Assembly (NCBI RefSeq): GCF_000372425.1
Contig: NZ_AQVD01000005.1
Coordinates: forward strand, 99,975-142,177
Direction of reading: 5' to 3'
Length of the DNA stretch: 42,203 nucleotides
From: Streptococcus ferus DSM 20646
Lineage (GTDB): Bacteria > Bacillota > Bacilli > Lactobacillales > Streptococcaceae
Shown here: one piece after another, positions 1 through 9,142 of the stretch
Position numbering within the stretch: the stretch's first letter is position 1
Layout of the letters: each line of letters opens with the position of its first letter
Made by a program: the position numbers and the translations under genes
The notes under the pieces: model-generated
Told to the model about the DNA's origin: nothing
The model's input: only the letters and a program-made list of their open reading frames with translations
Databases searched by the model: none

Positions 1-1907
1 GTCGTGGTACTGCTGCTTGTTGCAGCGGTACTAGTCGATGTACTTGACGTACTGCTTTCTGTGGTCGCAGAGGTGGTACTAGTCGTCGTAGCCTCTGTTG
101 TCGTTGTAGCAGTTGTGCTGGTCGTAGTCGTAGTGCTTTCAGTCGTGGTAGTCGTGGTCACATACTGGTTCTCGATGCTAGCATCCGGTGAATAAGTTAC
201 TGCAGCGACATATTTGCCATCCTGCTGCGTCACTTCAACAGTTGCCGTGATTTCCTTATCACTGTACGTAATATCTGCCAAATCACCCTTAACTTCTGAG
301 ATGGTGTAAGTATAGGTTCCCGTTTTATCAAATGTCAAGTCATCAAAGGTTACCTGACCATTTTCAGCATTCGTTTTGGTCTGCAGGACTTGATTATTGG
401 CATCTTTCAATTCAAAGGAGAACTCCCCTTCCTTCAAATGACGCCCTGTCAACGATTTGGTGATTTGCAAGCTGGCTGTTGCTGGTGAAATCTTCGTGTT
501 TTTAATAATGCGAATAGCACCGGCCGAACCAATTGTCACCTTAACAGGATCCGTTAACAGCTGGTAACCATCTGGCGCCTGAACTTCTGTAACCGTAAAC
601 TGTCCTTTAGCAACTTCTTCTGAAGAAAAAATTTCAGAATAAGTACGTCCGTTGGCATCTGTTGCTGGCAGAGTAATTTCCCTGCCACTAGGTGTCACGA
701 CTTTGAAGATAGCACCGGCAAGGGTTGCACCAGTTTCAGCATCTTGCTTATAAAGCACCAGTCTATAACCGGTGTCCAGAGAGATGCTCCCTCCTTCTGA
801 GATCCGGCTCGAACGTTCTGCGTAAAAAGATGTGCGATTGTTTGTAGTTGTCGTTGTTAGCGCTGTGTCATCATTAGTTACAGAAATGGTATTTCCAACC
901 ATTGAGCCGTCAGCCGGAGATGTCGTATCATACACGACCTGAAACGCCGCTGGCTGACCATTAGCGGCAATGAAGCTGGAAGGCTTTAAAATGCTTAAAG
1001 TAAAATCAGTATAAGAAGAATTATAAGTAATGGTGTAATCCACACCTTCAACCAGAGTTGCTGAACGCGTTAGCGCAAAGCTTTCCGGTCGATAATAGCC
1101 TGCATATACCTTGACACTAGTCGGTATATACTGCATTGGCCCACCCGTCTCTGAAATACTGTCTTTCAAGACAAGAGGTGTCATATAAGTTGCCTGTCTA
1201 GCATTGAGACGAACGGTCCAAGGATGGACATAATCCCCAGACTTACCGAGTTCTGCCGAGTTATATGACCGTTTGGTCAAAACACCGCCAATTTTAGCAT
1301 AATTTTCGATGCCGATAGCCGCAGAAAAATCATTGGCTTTTCGTTCAGAAACAGTAATTTTATTAGTAATCGTAGTGCTGGTTTCCGTTGAAGGGTAAGT
1401 CCATGTCTCGTTTGTCACAAGTTTACTGGAGAGAAAGTCAACAAAAAAGTTTCCTTTGACATCCCGAACCTGCTCAGCACCTGTAGCCTTTAGATAAGCT
1501 GCCAAATTTTTTAGAGTGACGGTCACCACGCCTCCCTGGCTATCCCCATTCGAGGACACTACGGCAGTCCCAACTTCGACATTTGTCGCTTTGTCAACCA
1601 GGGGAATACTAGTTCCATCTTTGACCGTTGCTGGAGCAGGAATGGTAAAAGTAAAGGTATCTCCATCCTGCAGTTGACCATTGTATTTACTCAAATCAAA
1701 GGCTGTGTCAAAACGATAAGTGACATTTTGAGTCAGCAGATAGGTTCCGCTGGCATCTTTTGAAACCTCACGCCCATTACCAATATCATACAATTTAACA
1801 CTAGTAATTACATTGGTTAATTCTTGTGCATCAACCTTTTGACTGGAAAAAATAAAGCTTGTCAAAAGCAAGGCAGGCACTAAGAAAAACATCCAAATCT
1901 TCTTCAT
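1..1907 (-). CDS. LPXTG-type surface adhesin, 5' part (runs off the window)
   Basis: The first 635 codons are present and the 3' end lies beyond position 1. The start is ATG at 1907, preceded by an AGAGG ribosome site. A signal peptide (residues 1-27, MKKIW then a hydrophobic core, cleavage after VDA) directs export. Residues about 50-320 look like the Ig-like or collagen-binding fold of MSCRAMM adhesins. About 330-430 is a Cna_B domain (KQDAETGATLAGAIF, then YxLL). About 450-575 resembles the FctA-type pilin isopeptide domain (FSFEL, YTYTISE). From about 581 on it is almost pure Thr/Ser, the usual wall-spanning stalk. The cell-wall anchor is not visible, so wall attachment is inferred. It replaces rlmB, which usually follows mrnC in related genomes. 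Confidence 0.85.
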   Translation of the reverse strand, partial: MKKIWMFFLVPALLLTSFIFSSQKVDAQELTNVITSVKLYDIGNGREVSKDASGTYLLTQNVTYRFDTAFDLSKYNGQLQDGDTFTFTIPAPATVKDGTSIPLVDKATNVEVGTAVVSSNGDSQGGVVTVTLKNLAAYLKATGAEQVRDVKGNFFVDFLSSKLVTNETWTYPSTETSTTITNKITVSERKANDFSAAIGIENYAKIGGVLTKRSYNSAELGKSGDYVHPWTVRLNARQATYMTPLVLKDSISETGGPMQYIPTSVKVYAGYYRPESFALTRSATLVEGVDYTITYNSSYTDFTLSILKPSSFIAANGQPAAFQVVYDTTSPADGSMVGNTISVTNDDTALTTTTTNNRTSFYAERSSRISEGGSISLDTGYRLVLYKQDAETGATLAGAIFKVVTPSGREITLPATDANGRTYSEIFSSEEVAKGQFTVTEVQAPDGYQLLTDPVKVTIGSAGAIRIIKNTKISPATASLQITKSLTGRHLKEGEFSFELKDANNQVLQTKTNAENGQVTFDDLTFDKTGTYTYTISEVKGDLADITYSDKEITATVEVTQQDGKYVAAVTYSPDASIENQYVTTTTTTESTTTTTSTTATTTTEATTTSTTSATTESSTSSTSTSTAATSSSTT

Positions 1908-1937
1908 TTATAAAACCTCTTACAATTTCTCATACTA

Positions 1938-1966
1938 ATAATCTCATAAGGCAAGATAAAAGTCAA
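1938..1966 (-). promoter_or_regulatory. Promoter of the adhesin gene
   Basis: Read on the minus strand: -35 TTGACT (1961-1966), a 17-nt spacer, -10 GATTAT (1938-1943). It lies about 30 nt upstream of the adhesin start. Confidence 0.6.
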
Positions 1967-2054
1967 TGGTTAAAGAATTAACAGACTATCATTGGTGTGT
2001 AAAAGAAACCCTTAACGCATATATTCTTTAAGAGATTTTTAATCTGATTTTTAT

Positions 2055-2120
2055 CTATTTTCCAAGATCAGCAATGCGCCCGCCGATGCGTTCTTCTAGC
2101 CGTTCCATCTGCTCGGTCAT
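2055..2120 (-). pseudogene. Duplicated 3' fragment of mrnC
   Basis: The minus strand encodes MTEQMERLEERIGGRIADLG plus K and a stop. The start matches the C-terminal MTEQIERLEELI of the intact mrnC product encoded at 2731-3129. The match is nearly exact over about 20 bases and weaker beyond. Only this tail is left, so it is a non-functional duplicate or recombination scar. Confidence 0.55.
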
Positions 2121-2122
2121 GT

Positions 2123-2316
2123 ATCAGCCGGGAAAATCCCGCCCTCGAACTGATGGATGATATCGCCCTCTTTCACCAGACCTTCCGCAAGCGCCCCTAC
2201 CCCAAAGCCGCCAGGAATTCGAAACCAGGGCCACCCTCTTTCAGCTCCTCCAGGATATGGAAGAATTTATCCAGCTCAAAGTGGACTTTTATCAGAATGA
2301 CAAGGAAGAAATGTAA
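2123..2316 (+). pseudogene. Frameshifted remnant of an unidentified helical protein
   Basis: Translation from 2123 gives ISRENPALELMDDIALFHQT and on to a PYPKAA stretch near 2213. After a one-base deletion the reading continues in another frame as QEFETRATLFQLLQDMEEF and ends NDKEEM with TAA at 2314-2316. The two halves read as one helical protein tail. I do not recognise the family. There is no start or ribosome site upstream, because the mrnC fragment abuts it. Confidence 0.45.
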
Positions 2317-2317
2317 A

Positions 2318-2357
2318 AGAGTTTGGGACAAAAGAAGTTCCAAACTCTATTTTTTCG
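2318..2357 (+). terminator. Rho-independent terminator-like hairpin
   Basis: AGAGTTTGG (2318-2326) pairs with CCAAACTCT (2340-2348), followed by a T-rich run. It is the left end of the hairpin array and shares the AGAGTTTGGGACAAAA motif with the hairpin at 36004-36059. Confidence 0.6.
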
Positions 2358-2728
2358 TTTTAGATACTAATGGCGCAGTGGTTGAGTGGGCTCTAGCAAT
2401 CTGGGAGATTGTTAGAGGTCGGAAATGAAACAAACGGAGTTTGTGTCAAAATACGCTGATAAATCAGCTTTTATAGCCCTATACGGTTGATGCGAACAAG
2501 TTCGCTTTATCTCCAACCTCAAACTGTCTCCCAGACAGTTTGAGCTGTGCGGAGGTGGGAGTTCAAAAGGTCTGGGAGACCTTTTGAAGTGGGAGATATC
2601 AGCTGACGGTAGTCAGCTCACATCATTCAAGGTCTGGGGATAGACCGTTTTAGCTCAACAACTGGAAATAAAGACTTGTTGACGAAATCGAATTTCTTCG
2701 AAATTACCGATTTCTGTCCCACTCTCTT
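2318..2728. repeat. Array of stem-loops bounded by inverted ends
   Basis: About ten short hairpins follow one another with no open reading frame. The best are 2391-2402/2406-2417 (12 bp with one wobble, loop GGG), 2518-2529/2533-2544 (perfect 12 bp, loop CCC) and 2562-2573/2577-2588 (perfect 12 bp, loop GGG). Others are 2430-2435/2439-2444, 2455-2460/2463-2468, 2492-2497/2500-2505, 2601-2607/2612-2618, 2631-2635/2642-2646, 2655-2661/2676-2682 and 2691-2696/2700-2705. The left end (AGAGTTTGGGACAAAA) is roughly the reverse complement of the right end (TTCTGTCCCACTCTCTTTT). I infer a dispersed intergenic repeat, not a gene. Confidence 0.6.
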
Positions 2729-2730
2729 TT

Positions 2731-3129
2731 TTATGATTTTTCCACCCTGTCTATACACCAATCAATCAACTCCTCCAAGCGCTCTATCTGCTCGGTCATG
2801 TGGAGGTAGCCGATGACGGCTTCGAAACCTGTGGACATCTTGTAGGTGATGATGTCGGTATTTTTGGCCTTGGTATTGGCGTTGGCATTTCGGCCCCGCT
2901 TATAGATTTCCTGCTCTTTTTCTGTCAGCAGGTTTTCTTCCAGCATGAGCGTGATCAGCATGGCCTGAGCCTTGGCGGACACATAGTGGGTGGCCAGGCG
3001 GTGGAGCTGGTTGGGCTTGGTTTGCCCTTGAAAAATCAGATGGCGGCGGATATACATGGAGTAGACCGCATCCCCTTCAAAAGCCAGGGCAATGCCATTG
3101 ATGAGATTGACATCTACTGCTTTAGTCAC
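2731..3129 (-). CDS. mrnC: Mini-ribonuclease 3 (MrnC)
   Basis: The 132-residue protein has an RNase III catalytic fold without the dsRNA-binding domain, as expected for MrnC, which matures the ends of 23S rRNA as a dimer. The signature stretch is NGIALAFEGDAVYSMYIRRH (residues 10-29), containing the acidic EGDAVY motif. A later GFEAVIGYLH segment (about residues 101-110) carries the second acidic catalytic region. Length is normal. Its start overlaps the end of cysS by 8 bp, so the two are translationally coupled, the usual Firmicute arrangement. The hairpin array directly follows its stop. Confidence 0.93.
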   Translation of the reverse strand: MTKAVDVNLINGIALAFEGDAVYSMYIRRHLIFQGQTKPNQLHRLATHYVSAKAQAMLITLMLEENLLTEKEQEIYKRGRNANANTKAKNTDIITYKMSTGFEAVIGYLHMTEQIERLEELIDWCIDRVEKS

Positions 3130-4465
3130 GGGTCCACCTCACCCCATCCTTGGTATCCAAGAGCTTGATCCCTTGGGCAGCCAATTCATCACGAATACGG
3201 TCTGCTGTCGCAAAATCCCGATTGGCACGCGCTTCTTGGCGTTCCGCAATCAGGGCTTCAATCTCGCCATCCAAGACTTCTTCCTGGAAGACAATGCCAA
3301 AGACAGCCAAAATCTGAGCAAACTCGGCCTTAATGTCCGCATCATAGTTGCCGGAATTGATCCATTTGGCCATGTCAAAGACGACGGTAATGCCATTGGC
3401 AGTATTGAAATCATCATCCATGGCCTGGACAAAGTCAGCCACCAGCTGCTGCCACCTGCCCTCCTCTACTTGGTCGGTAAAGGGCTGGGTGTAGGTGTTT
3501 TTCAGATATTTGAGGTTGGTCTCGGCATCGTGGATGGCCTTCTCTGTGTAATTGAGAGGTCGACGATAATGCTGGGTCGCCAGGAAAAATCGCAGGACTT
3601 GCCCATCTATTTTTTCCAAGAGATCGTGGGCGGTCACGAAGTTGCCTAAAGACTTGGACATCTTCTCATCGTTGATGTTGAGCATGGCATTGTGCATCCA
3701 GTAATTGGCAAAGGTTTGGCCAGTCTTGGCTTCTGATTGGGCAATTTCATTGGTATGGTGAGGGAACTCCAGGTCAGCTCCGCCCCCGTGAATATCGATG
3801 GTGTCCCCGAGGATTTCGGTCGCCATAACCGAGCACTCGATATGCCAGCCAGGTCGGCCAGATCCCCACGGACTGTCCCAGAAAACTTCCCCAGGCTTGG
3901 CCGCTTTCCAGAGGGCAAAGTCAAAGGGGTGTTCCTTGATGTCAGCTTCCTGGTCCACCCGTCCAGAAGCGCCTGCTTCTAAGTCAGCCAGAGTCTTGTT
4001 GGCCAATTTGGCATAGTTTTCTGACTTGGCTACACGGAAGTAGACATCGCCAGCCGCCTCATAGGCAAAGTCCTTATCAATCAAGACCTGGATAAAGTCA
4101 ATAATCTCATCCATATAGTCGATAACCCGAGGGTTTTGAGTAGCAGGTTTGACGCCCAATTGCTGGACATCCGCTAAAAAGGCCGCGATAAATTTGTCCG
4201 AAAAGGCCTTGGTATCCATACCGGCTTCCCGGGCACCCTTGATAATCTTGTCATCCACATCGGTAAAATTAGAGATGTAGTGGACGGTGTAGCCCCGGTA
4301 TTCAAAATAGCGGCGAATCGTATCAAAAGACACCACACTGCGTGCATTTCCGATATGGATATAGTTGTAAACCGTTGGCCCGCAGACATATATCTTGACT
4401 GTCTTTTCCGTAAGGGGAACAAATTCCCGCAAACTGCGAGTCAGGGTATCATAAATTTTAATCAC
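3122..4465 (-). CDS. cysS: Cysteinyl-tRNA synthetase
   Basis: This class I enzyme (447 residues) charges tRNA-Cys in the cytosol. Visible are the N-terminal zinc-ligand region (YVCGPTVYNYIHIGNARS, near residues 26-43) with the HIGH-type motif HIGN, the HGGGADLEFPHH segment with further zinc ligands, and KMSKS in EKMSKSLGNF near residue 271. The C-terminal helical DALR-like region is present and the length is typical. It overlaps mrnC downstream and the DHFR-like gene upstream by 8 bp each, so the three genes form a tight operon. No T-box leader is seen upstream. Confidence 0.97.
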   Translation of the reverse strand: MIKIYDTLTRSLREFVPLTEKTVKIYVCGPTVYNYIHIGNARSVVSFDTIRRYFEYRGYTVHYISNFTDVDDKIIKGAREAGMDTKAFSDKFIAAFLADVQQLGVKPATQNPRVIDYMDEIIDFIQVLIDKDFAYEAAGDVYFRVAKSENYAKLANKTLADLEAGASGRVDQEADIKEHPFDFALWKAAKPGEVFWDSPWGSGRPGWHIECSVMATEILGDTIDIHGGGADLEFPHHTNEIAQSEAKTGQTFANYWMHNAMLNINDEKMSKSLGNFVTAHDLLEKIDGQVLRFFLATQHYRRPLNYTEKAIHDAETNLKYLKNTYTQPFTDQVEEGRWQQLVADFVQAMDDDFNTANGITVVFDMAKWINSGNYDADIKAEFAQILAVFGIVFQEEVLDGEIEALIAERQEARANRDFATADRIRDELAAQGIKLLDTKDGVRWTRD

Positions 4466-4997
4466 TGTTTTTCCTATCCTTTTCTATGTTTCGGCTGAAA
4501 ACCAGCTCTGCAAAGGGGCCAAACTGTCTGACCTCATCCAGCTGGTAAAAGCGCTGACCTTCCTTCTGGGTAAAGAGGGGAATCCCTTTTCCGAGGATGA
4601 CCGGTGCCATCTGGATGATGAGGACATCAAAGAGGTCCGCATCCAAAAGAGGCCCTACCAAGGAATTTCCCCCAATGACGAAGACATTTTTTGTCTTGTC
4701 CAGTTGCTTCACAAAAGTCACCACATCCCCAGCGACAGGCTGGTAGTTCTTGACAGGCAGGCTTGTGTCATGGGTAAAGACATAATTTTCAGTGGCCTGA
4801 TAGAAGCCTTCAACATCTGGCAAACCTTGAATCTCCTCAAAGGTCCGCTTGCCCATGATGGTGACATCCATTTGCCTGTAAAAATCATCATAGCCCGTAT
4901 CCTCCACAGAACCAAGCTGGTGGAGCCAGTCAATCCTATGCTGACTGTCCGCCAGATAACCATCCATGGTGGTACAGCCGTAAAAATAGACTGCCAT
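4458..4997 (-). CDS. Dihydrofolate reductase-fold protein (RibD C-terminal type)
   Basis: The 179-residue protein starts MAVYFYGCTTMDGYLADSQH, the typical opening of the DHFR/RibD-C superfamily, and has the NADPH-binding GGNSLVGPLLDADLFD stretch near residues 113-128 and APVILGKGIPLF later. Proteins of this kind are NAD(P)H-dependent reductases of uncertain substrate. It is not the housekeeping FolA, so trimethoprim-target function is not implied. Its last codons overlap the cysS start, which suggests co-transcription. Confidence 0.8.
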   Translation of the reverse strand: MAVYFYGCTTMDGYLADSQHRIDWLHQLGSVEDTGYDDFYRQMDVTIMGKRTFEEIQGLPDVEGFYQATENYVFTHDTSLPVKNYQPVAGDVVTFVKQLDKTKNVFVIGGNSLVGPLLDADLFDVLIIQMAPVILGKGIPLFTQKEGQRFYQLDEVRQFGPFAELVFSRNIEKDRKNSD

Positions 4998-5184
4998 CGT
5001 GCCCCTTCCTTTCTATTTCTGGTCTGCCCTCACCTTTTACGTCATATCATCGACCGACAGGATGGACACTTGAGCTTATCGAAGCAGACAAATTCCTTGC
5101 TGGACAAGAAAAGTAGGCAGGGAGACCGTCATTCTAGCCTGTAGCCGGAATGTTCATTGTTAAACGGTTAGGCACCTCTCATGT

Positions 5185-5349
5185 CTACCTCTGACTTAGG
5201 TGATAGAGATAGGTAAAGAGCAGGATGACAAAGAGCAGAATAAGGAGGCCAAAGACCAGATATCCAGCTCTCAAGAGGCTGAAAACAGAGACCAGGCTGC
5301 CCACTAAGTAGACTGCAAAATACTTATTATCCTTGAAAAAAACCTTCAT
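5185..5349 (-). CDS. Small membrane protein of unknown function
   Basis: I chose ATG at 5349 (54 residues, MKVFFKDNKYFAVYLVG...), which has an AAGGGA ribosome site about 8 nt upstream. A longer reading from TTG at 5403 has no ribosome site and begins just after the cysE stop. The protein is mostly hydrophobic, with two likely membrane helices around residues 11-27 and 29-47, and a short basic tail. It lies downstream of cysE and may be co-transcribed. I do not recognise the family. Confidence 0.5.
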   Translation of the reverse strand: MKVFFKDNKYFAVYLVGSLVSVFSLLRAGYLVFGLLILLFVILLFTYLYHLSQR

Positions 5350-5406
5350 CTCACAGTCCCTTCGCAATCGTTTAAAGTCAGCATAGTCGGACTTATCGCG
5401 CAAAAT

Positions 5407-5991
5407 TTATAATTTCGAAGAATAATAGCTCGCTTCACGCTGTTCTTCAATGGTTTTAATTTGAATTTCATCCTTTTGGCCATGTATGCGAACAACCTTG
5501 GCCGGAACACCTACGACAGTAACATCTGGCGGAACATCACTTAAGACTACCGCGGCAGCTCCTATCTTGGCATTTTCACCAATTTCAACGGGACCGATAA
5601 CCTGTGAATGTGCCGACACTAGAGCCCCTTTTCGAACCGTCGGGTGACGTTTGCCAGTATCTTTACCGGTTCCGCCCAGCGTCACACCGTGGTAGAGCAT
5701 AGCCCCTTTTTCAACAATGGCTGTTTCTCCGATAACTAGACCTGCGCCATGGTCAATAAAGACGCCTTCTGCAATCTCTGCTCCGGGATGAATTTCAATC
5801 TGTGTCCAGAAACGCCAAAATTGACTATGCATTCGTGCCAAAAGCTTAAAACCATGTGTCCACAAAAAATGCGACAGACGGTGGGCAGCTAAGGCTTTTA
5901 CTCCTGGGTAGGTCAAAAGCACCTCCAGCGATGTGCGTGCTGCAGGGTCATTCTCTTTAACGATAGTTATGGTTTCTTTCCACCAACCCAT
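5407..5991 (-). CDS. cysE: Serine O-acetyltransferase
   Basis: It transfers acetyl from acetyl-CoA to serine, the first step of cysteine synthesis. The 194-residue length fits the short Gram-positive form. After an N-terminal helical domain, the left-handed beta-helix hexapeptide repeats run from about residue 66 (IHPGAEIAEGVFIDHGAGLV), with the catalytic histidine in IDHG and the second conserved region YHGVTLGGTGKDTGKRHPT. Position beside cysS joins cysteine synthesis with its use in tRNA charging. The SseB-like gene and pnp lie upstream in the same direction, with a 12-nt gap to the former. Confidence 0.95.
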   Translation of the reverse strand: MGWWKETITIVKENDPAARTSLEVLLTYPGVKALAAHRLSHFLWTHGFKLLARMHSQFWRFWTQIEIHPGAEIAEGVFIDHGAGLVIGETAIVEKGAMLYHGVTLGGTGKDTGKRHPTVRKGALVSAHSQVIGPVEIGENAKIGAAAVVLSDVPPDVTVVGVPAKVVRIHGQKDEIQIKTIEEQREASYYSSKL

Positions 5992-6003
5992 AGGTTCTCC
6001 TTT

Positions 6004-6750
6004 TTAATTGTCCAACGCTTCCCACTTCAGCAACTGGTGTTCCTCATCGAAAGGATCGAGTGCCAATCCAACTGTTCCTTCTGTTCCACTTTGAGGGAAA
6101 CGGACATCATCAATCTTCCAAGTCAATATCGCTCCCTGTGCTTTCCTAAAAGGAATACCAAATTCTGGATTGCTGTACCATTTGGCAAAACTAGCTAGGT
6201 TTGAAAAGAGGGGAATGTAACTTTGATGTTCTGCCTGTGACATGGTCGGAAAGGTGCGCTCGAAACCGTCATGACCACTTGGGTGAATAAAGACAGGCAC
6301 CAAATAATACCGCTCCATCAGACCCGCCTTTTGATTATCCTCATCGAACAAGGTATTGATAACGTTGGTATAAGTCGTCACAAAAGCTACCAGTTCACTG
6401 GTTTTAAAAACGGTTGTATTACCGAAGTCGCCGCTTCTTTTGACATTATAAACCATGCCATCTAACTGATAGTTAATCACCTCTTCTAAGACTTCCAGAC
6501 TTGGCCGCTCAACCCAATTTTGCTGACGGGCACTCGCCTGCTGTTTCCTAAAGGTTTCCAGGTCGGATTTATCGGTGAAAACAGGGGTCACCTTTTGACC
6601 CTCTAAGGCAATGGCATAGGGTTGATCACTGGCTAAGACCGTAAAACTATGAAGGCTGTTGACTAGGGTCAGACTATCCAGAAAATTATCTGGCTCTTGG
6701 ATAAAGGTCCTGAGAGCCAAGTCAAGTTCTTTATTAAAATTACTTGTCAT
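6004..6750 (-). CDS. SseB-type protein of unknown role
   Basis: The 248-residue protein resembles the SseB N-terminal family: a central stretch with [20 protein letters not shown] (residues about 45-64), which is the conserved 'value to use as a default' segment of that family. No catalytic motif or membrane segment is visible. Its start codon overlaps the end of pnp by 11 bp, so it is translated from the pnp message. The biochemical role is unknown. Confidence 0.6.
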   Translation of the reverse strand: MTSNFNKELDLALRTFIQEPDNFLDSLTLVNSLHSFTVLASDQPYAIALEGQKVTPVFTDKSDLETFRKQQASARQQNWVERPSLEVLEEVINYQLDGMVYNVKRSGDFGNTTVFKTSELVAFVTTYTNVINTLFDEDNQKAGLMERYYLVPVFIHPSGHDGFERTFPTMSQAEHQSYIPLFSNLASFAKWYSNPEFGIPFRKAQGAILTWKIDDVRFPQSGTEGTVGLALDPFDEEHQLLKWEALDN

Positions 6751-8911
6751 TGTCTTCTTTTTCCTTATGGTGTTTTACACTTGATTCAGACGGTTCTTTT
6801 TTGTCTGCTTTAGGCGGACGTGGAAGCAAGGCCTTCATAGAGGCATCAACACGCCCCTTCTCGTCAACCTTGATGACTTTGACCGTTACGGTATCACCTA
6901 CGGCCAGCACATCTTCAACTTTAGCTGTGCGCGTCCAAGCGATTTCTGAAATATGAACAAGGGCATCCGTCTTATCAAAGAGGTTGACGAAAGCGCCAAA
7001 TTTCTCAATGCGAACGACTTTAGCCTCATAGATATCATCAACCTTAGCCTCGCGGACAAGCCCAGCAATAATACTTTTGGCCTTGTCAATGGCCTCTTGG
7101 TCGCTTGAGAAGATGGAAACATTACCTTCTTCATCAATATCAATTTTGACACCCGTTTCTTCGATGATCTTATCGATGGTTTCACCGCCCTTACCGATAA
7201 CAATCTTAATCTTATCCACATCAATTTTGATGGTATCAATTTTCGGAGCCGTTGGCGCCAACTCTGGACGGGGTGCTGGAATTGTCGCCTCAATCAAATC
7301 CAGAATTTCAAAGCGGGCCTTTTTAGCCTGAGCCAGAGCTTCTTCCAAGATTTGAGGGGTAATACCTTCAATTTTGATATCCATCTGAAGGGCTGTGATG
7401 CCCTCACGGGTCCCGGCAACCTTAAAGTCCATATCGCCGAAGTGGTCTTCCAAACCTTGAATATCCGTTAAAACAGTATAATTCCGTCCATCTGAAATCA
7501 ACCCCATGGCAATCCCGGCAACCGGTGCCTTAATCGGCACGCCTCCTGCCATGAGTGCCAAGGTGCCTGCACAGATAGAAGCCTGTGAGGACGAACCGTT
7601 TGACTCTAAGACCTCTGCAACCAGTCGGATGGCATAGGGGAAATCTTCTAGGCTTGGGAGGACCTGCTCAAGAGCCCGCTCACCCAAGGCTCCATGGCCG
7701 ATTTCACGGCGGCCTGGTGCCCCGTAACGCCCCGTTTCACCTACGGAATATTGCGGGAAATTGTAGTGGTGCATGAAACGTTTCTTGTATTCTGGATCTA
7801 AACCGTCAATTTTTTGCGTTTCCCCCATCGGAGCCAAGGTCATGACCGAAAGGGCCTGTGTTTGTCCCCGAGTAAAGAGTCCTGAACCATGAACTTGCGG
7901 TAAGAAATCAATCTCAGCATCAAGCGGACGGATTTCATCCACACGTCGGCCATCCGGTCGAATCTTGTCTTCTGTAATTAAGCGGCGCACTTCCGCGTGC
8001 TCCATTTGTTCTAAGATTTCAGCCACATCGCGCATGATGCGGTCAAGGTCCTCAGCTTCTGCAAACCGGTCTTCGTATTCAGCTTTGACACCTTCCTTGA
8101 CTTCCTCTGTTGCCGCCTCACGCGCTTTCTTCTCTTCTACCTGAACAGCTTTTTGGAGATCAGCATTATAAGCTGCCACAATCTCATGTTGTAAGTCAGC
8201 GTCCACTTGAAGCAACTCTACGTCAGCTTTTTCTTTACCGACAGCGGCAACAATTTCTTCTTGGAAAGCAATCAGCTCTTTGATCGCCTCGTGTCCCCTC
8301 AGAAGACCTTCTAACATAATGGCCTCAGACAGTTCTTTCGCACCTGATTCCACCATGTTGATGGCTTCCTTGGTTCCAGCCACCGTCAGCTCTAACAAAG
8401 ACTTTTCCTGTTCTTCTTTTGTGGGGTTGATGATAAACTGTCCATCAACATAGGCCACCTGAACACCTGCAATCGGACCATTAAAGGGGATATCCGAAAT
8501 AGACAGGGCCAGAGATGAGCCAAACATAGCGGCCATTGGTGCTGAAGCGTCTTCGTCATAGGATAGGACGGTATTGATTACTTGGATTTCATTGCGGAAG
8601 CCATCTGCAAACATGGGACGGATAGGACGGTCAATCAGTCTGGCCGTCAGGGTTGCATCTGTTGATGGGCGGCCTTCCCGCTTATTAAAGCCTCCTGGGA
8701 ACTTCCCAGCTGCGTACATTTTTTCTTCATAGTTGACTTGCAGAGGGAAGAAATCGCCTGTCGCCATTTTTTTAGACATCACTGCCGCCGTTAAAACCGT
8801 TGATTTCTCATGGCGGATAAGTACCGCTCCATTCGCTTGCTTCGCGACTTGGCCTGTTTCAACCACCCATTTTTTGCCTGCAAAGGTTTTTTCAAAGATT
8901 TGTTTGGTCAT
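6740..8911 (-). CDS. pnp: Polyribonucleotide nucleotidyltransferase
   Basis: PNPase degrades RNA 3' to 5' using phosphate and is central to mRNA turnover. All expected parts are present over 723 residues: two RNase PH domains flanking an all-helical linker, then a KH domain with the loop [12 protein letters not shown] (near residue 566) and a C-terminal S1 domain ([19 protein letters not shown] near residue 629), with a charged tail rich in Lys and Glu. The second RNase PH domain has the [20 protein letters not shown] active-site stretch. It starts the minus-strand block pnp, SseB-like, cysE, and its leader contains a long stem-loop. Confidence 0.97.
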   Translation of the reverse strand: MTKQIFEKTFAGKKWVVETGQVAKQANGAVLIRHEKSTVLTAAVMSKKMATGDFFPLQVNYEEKMYAAGKFPGGFNKREGRPSTDATLTARLIDRPIRPMFADGFRNEIQVINTVLSYDEDASAPMAAMFGSSLALSISDIPFNGPIAGVQVAYVDGQFIINPTKEEQEKSLLELTVAGTKEAINMVESGAKELSEAIMLEGLLRGHEAIKELIAFQEEIVAAVGKEKADVELLQVDADLQHEIVAAYNADLQKAVQVEEKKAREAATEEVKEGVKAEYEDRFAEAEDLDRIMRDVAEILEQMEHAEVRRLITEDKIRPDGRRVDEIRPLDAEIDFLPQVHGSGLFTRGQTQALSVMTLAPMGETQKIDGLDPEYKKRFMHHYNFPQYSVGETGRYGAPGRREIGHGALGERALEQVLPSLEDFPYAIRLVAEVLESNGSSSQASICAGTLALMAGGVPIKAPVAGIAMGLISDGRNYTVLTDIQGLEDHFGDMDFKVAGTREGITALQMDIKIEGITPQILEEALAQAKKARFEILDLIEATIPAPRPELAPTAPKIDTIKIDVDKIKIVIGKGGETIDKIIEETGVKIDIDEEGNVSIFSSDQEAIDKAKSIIAGLVREAKVDDIYEAKVVRIEKFGAFVNLFDKTDALVHISEIAWTRTAKVEDVLAVGDTVTVKVIKVDEKGRVDASMKALLPRPPKADKKEPSESSVKHHKEKEDNDK

Positions 8912-8946
8912 CTTTTTCTCCTAAATGTAAATTTACGTGCTTTCTA

Positions 8947-9011
8947 CAAAGTTCAGAGAACAAGCAGCGTGTTAAAAACCCCTAAGCTCGGTCCTTGTTC
9001 TTTCAACTTTG
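8947..9011 (-). promoter_or_regulatory. Long stem-loop in the pnp 5' leader
   Basis: 8947-8964 and 8994-9011 are complementary over 7 + 8 bp, separated by a symmetric 3-nt internal loop and closed by a 29-nt loop. In the transcript it sits between the promoter and the start codon. E. coli pnp is autoregulated through an RNase III-cleaved leader stem, so a similar role is plausible here but is inference. Confidence 0.55.
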
Positions 9012-9033
9012 CACAAAACCACGTATCTCAACT

Positions 9034-9062
9034 ATTTTAACATAATTTATGATTTTTGATAA
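9034..9062 (-). promoter_or_regulatory. Promoter of pnp
   Basis: On the minus strand: -35 TTATCA (9057-9062), 17-nt spacer, -10 TAAAAT (9034-9039) with an upstream TG making it an extended -10. The transcript would include the stem-loop at 8947-9011. Confidence 0.55.
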
Positions 9063-9142
9063 GAACTATCACTGCCTTTTTGCCACAAAAAAATCGCCCC
9101 CAAAGCCCGAAAAAATTGACCTTTAGGTGCGAGTGAATAGGG

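Noticed and set aside
4..195. Plus-strand ORF of Val/Leu repeats
   Set aside because: It is the antisense of the Thr/Ser-rich stalk of the adhesin and has no ribosome site.
2318..2728. CRISPR array
   Set aside because: The hairpins do not share a repeat sequence or even spacing, and no cas genes are nearby.
3092..4498. Several plus-strand ORFs inside cysS
   Set aside because: They mirror the cysS frame; none has a ribosome site or a recognisable product.
4704..5144. 146-residue plus-strand ORF
   Set aside because: Mostly antisense of the DHFR-like gene, with no start signal. The region 4998-5184 shows no convincing gene or T-box.
9080..9120. Possible terminator after pnp/fetB made of G/C runs between A tracts
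   Set aside because: The arms are not complementary when checked base by base.
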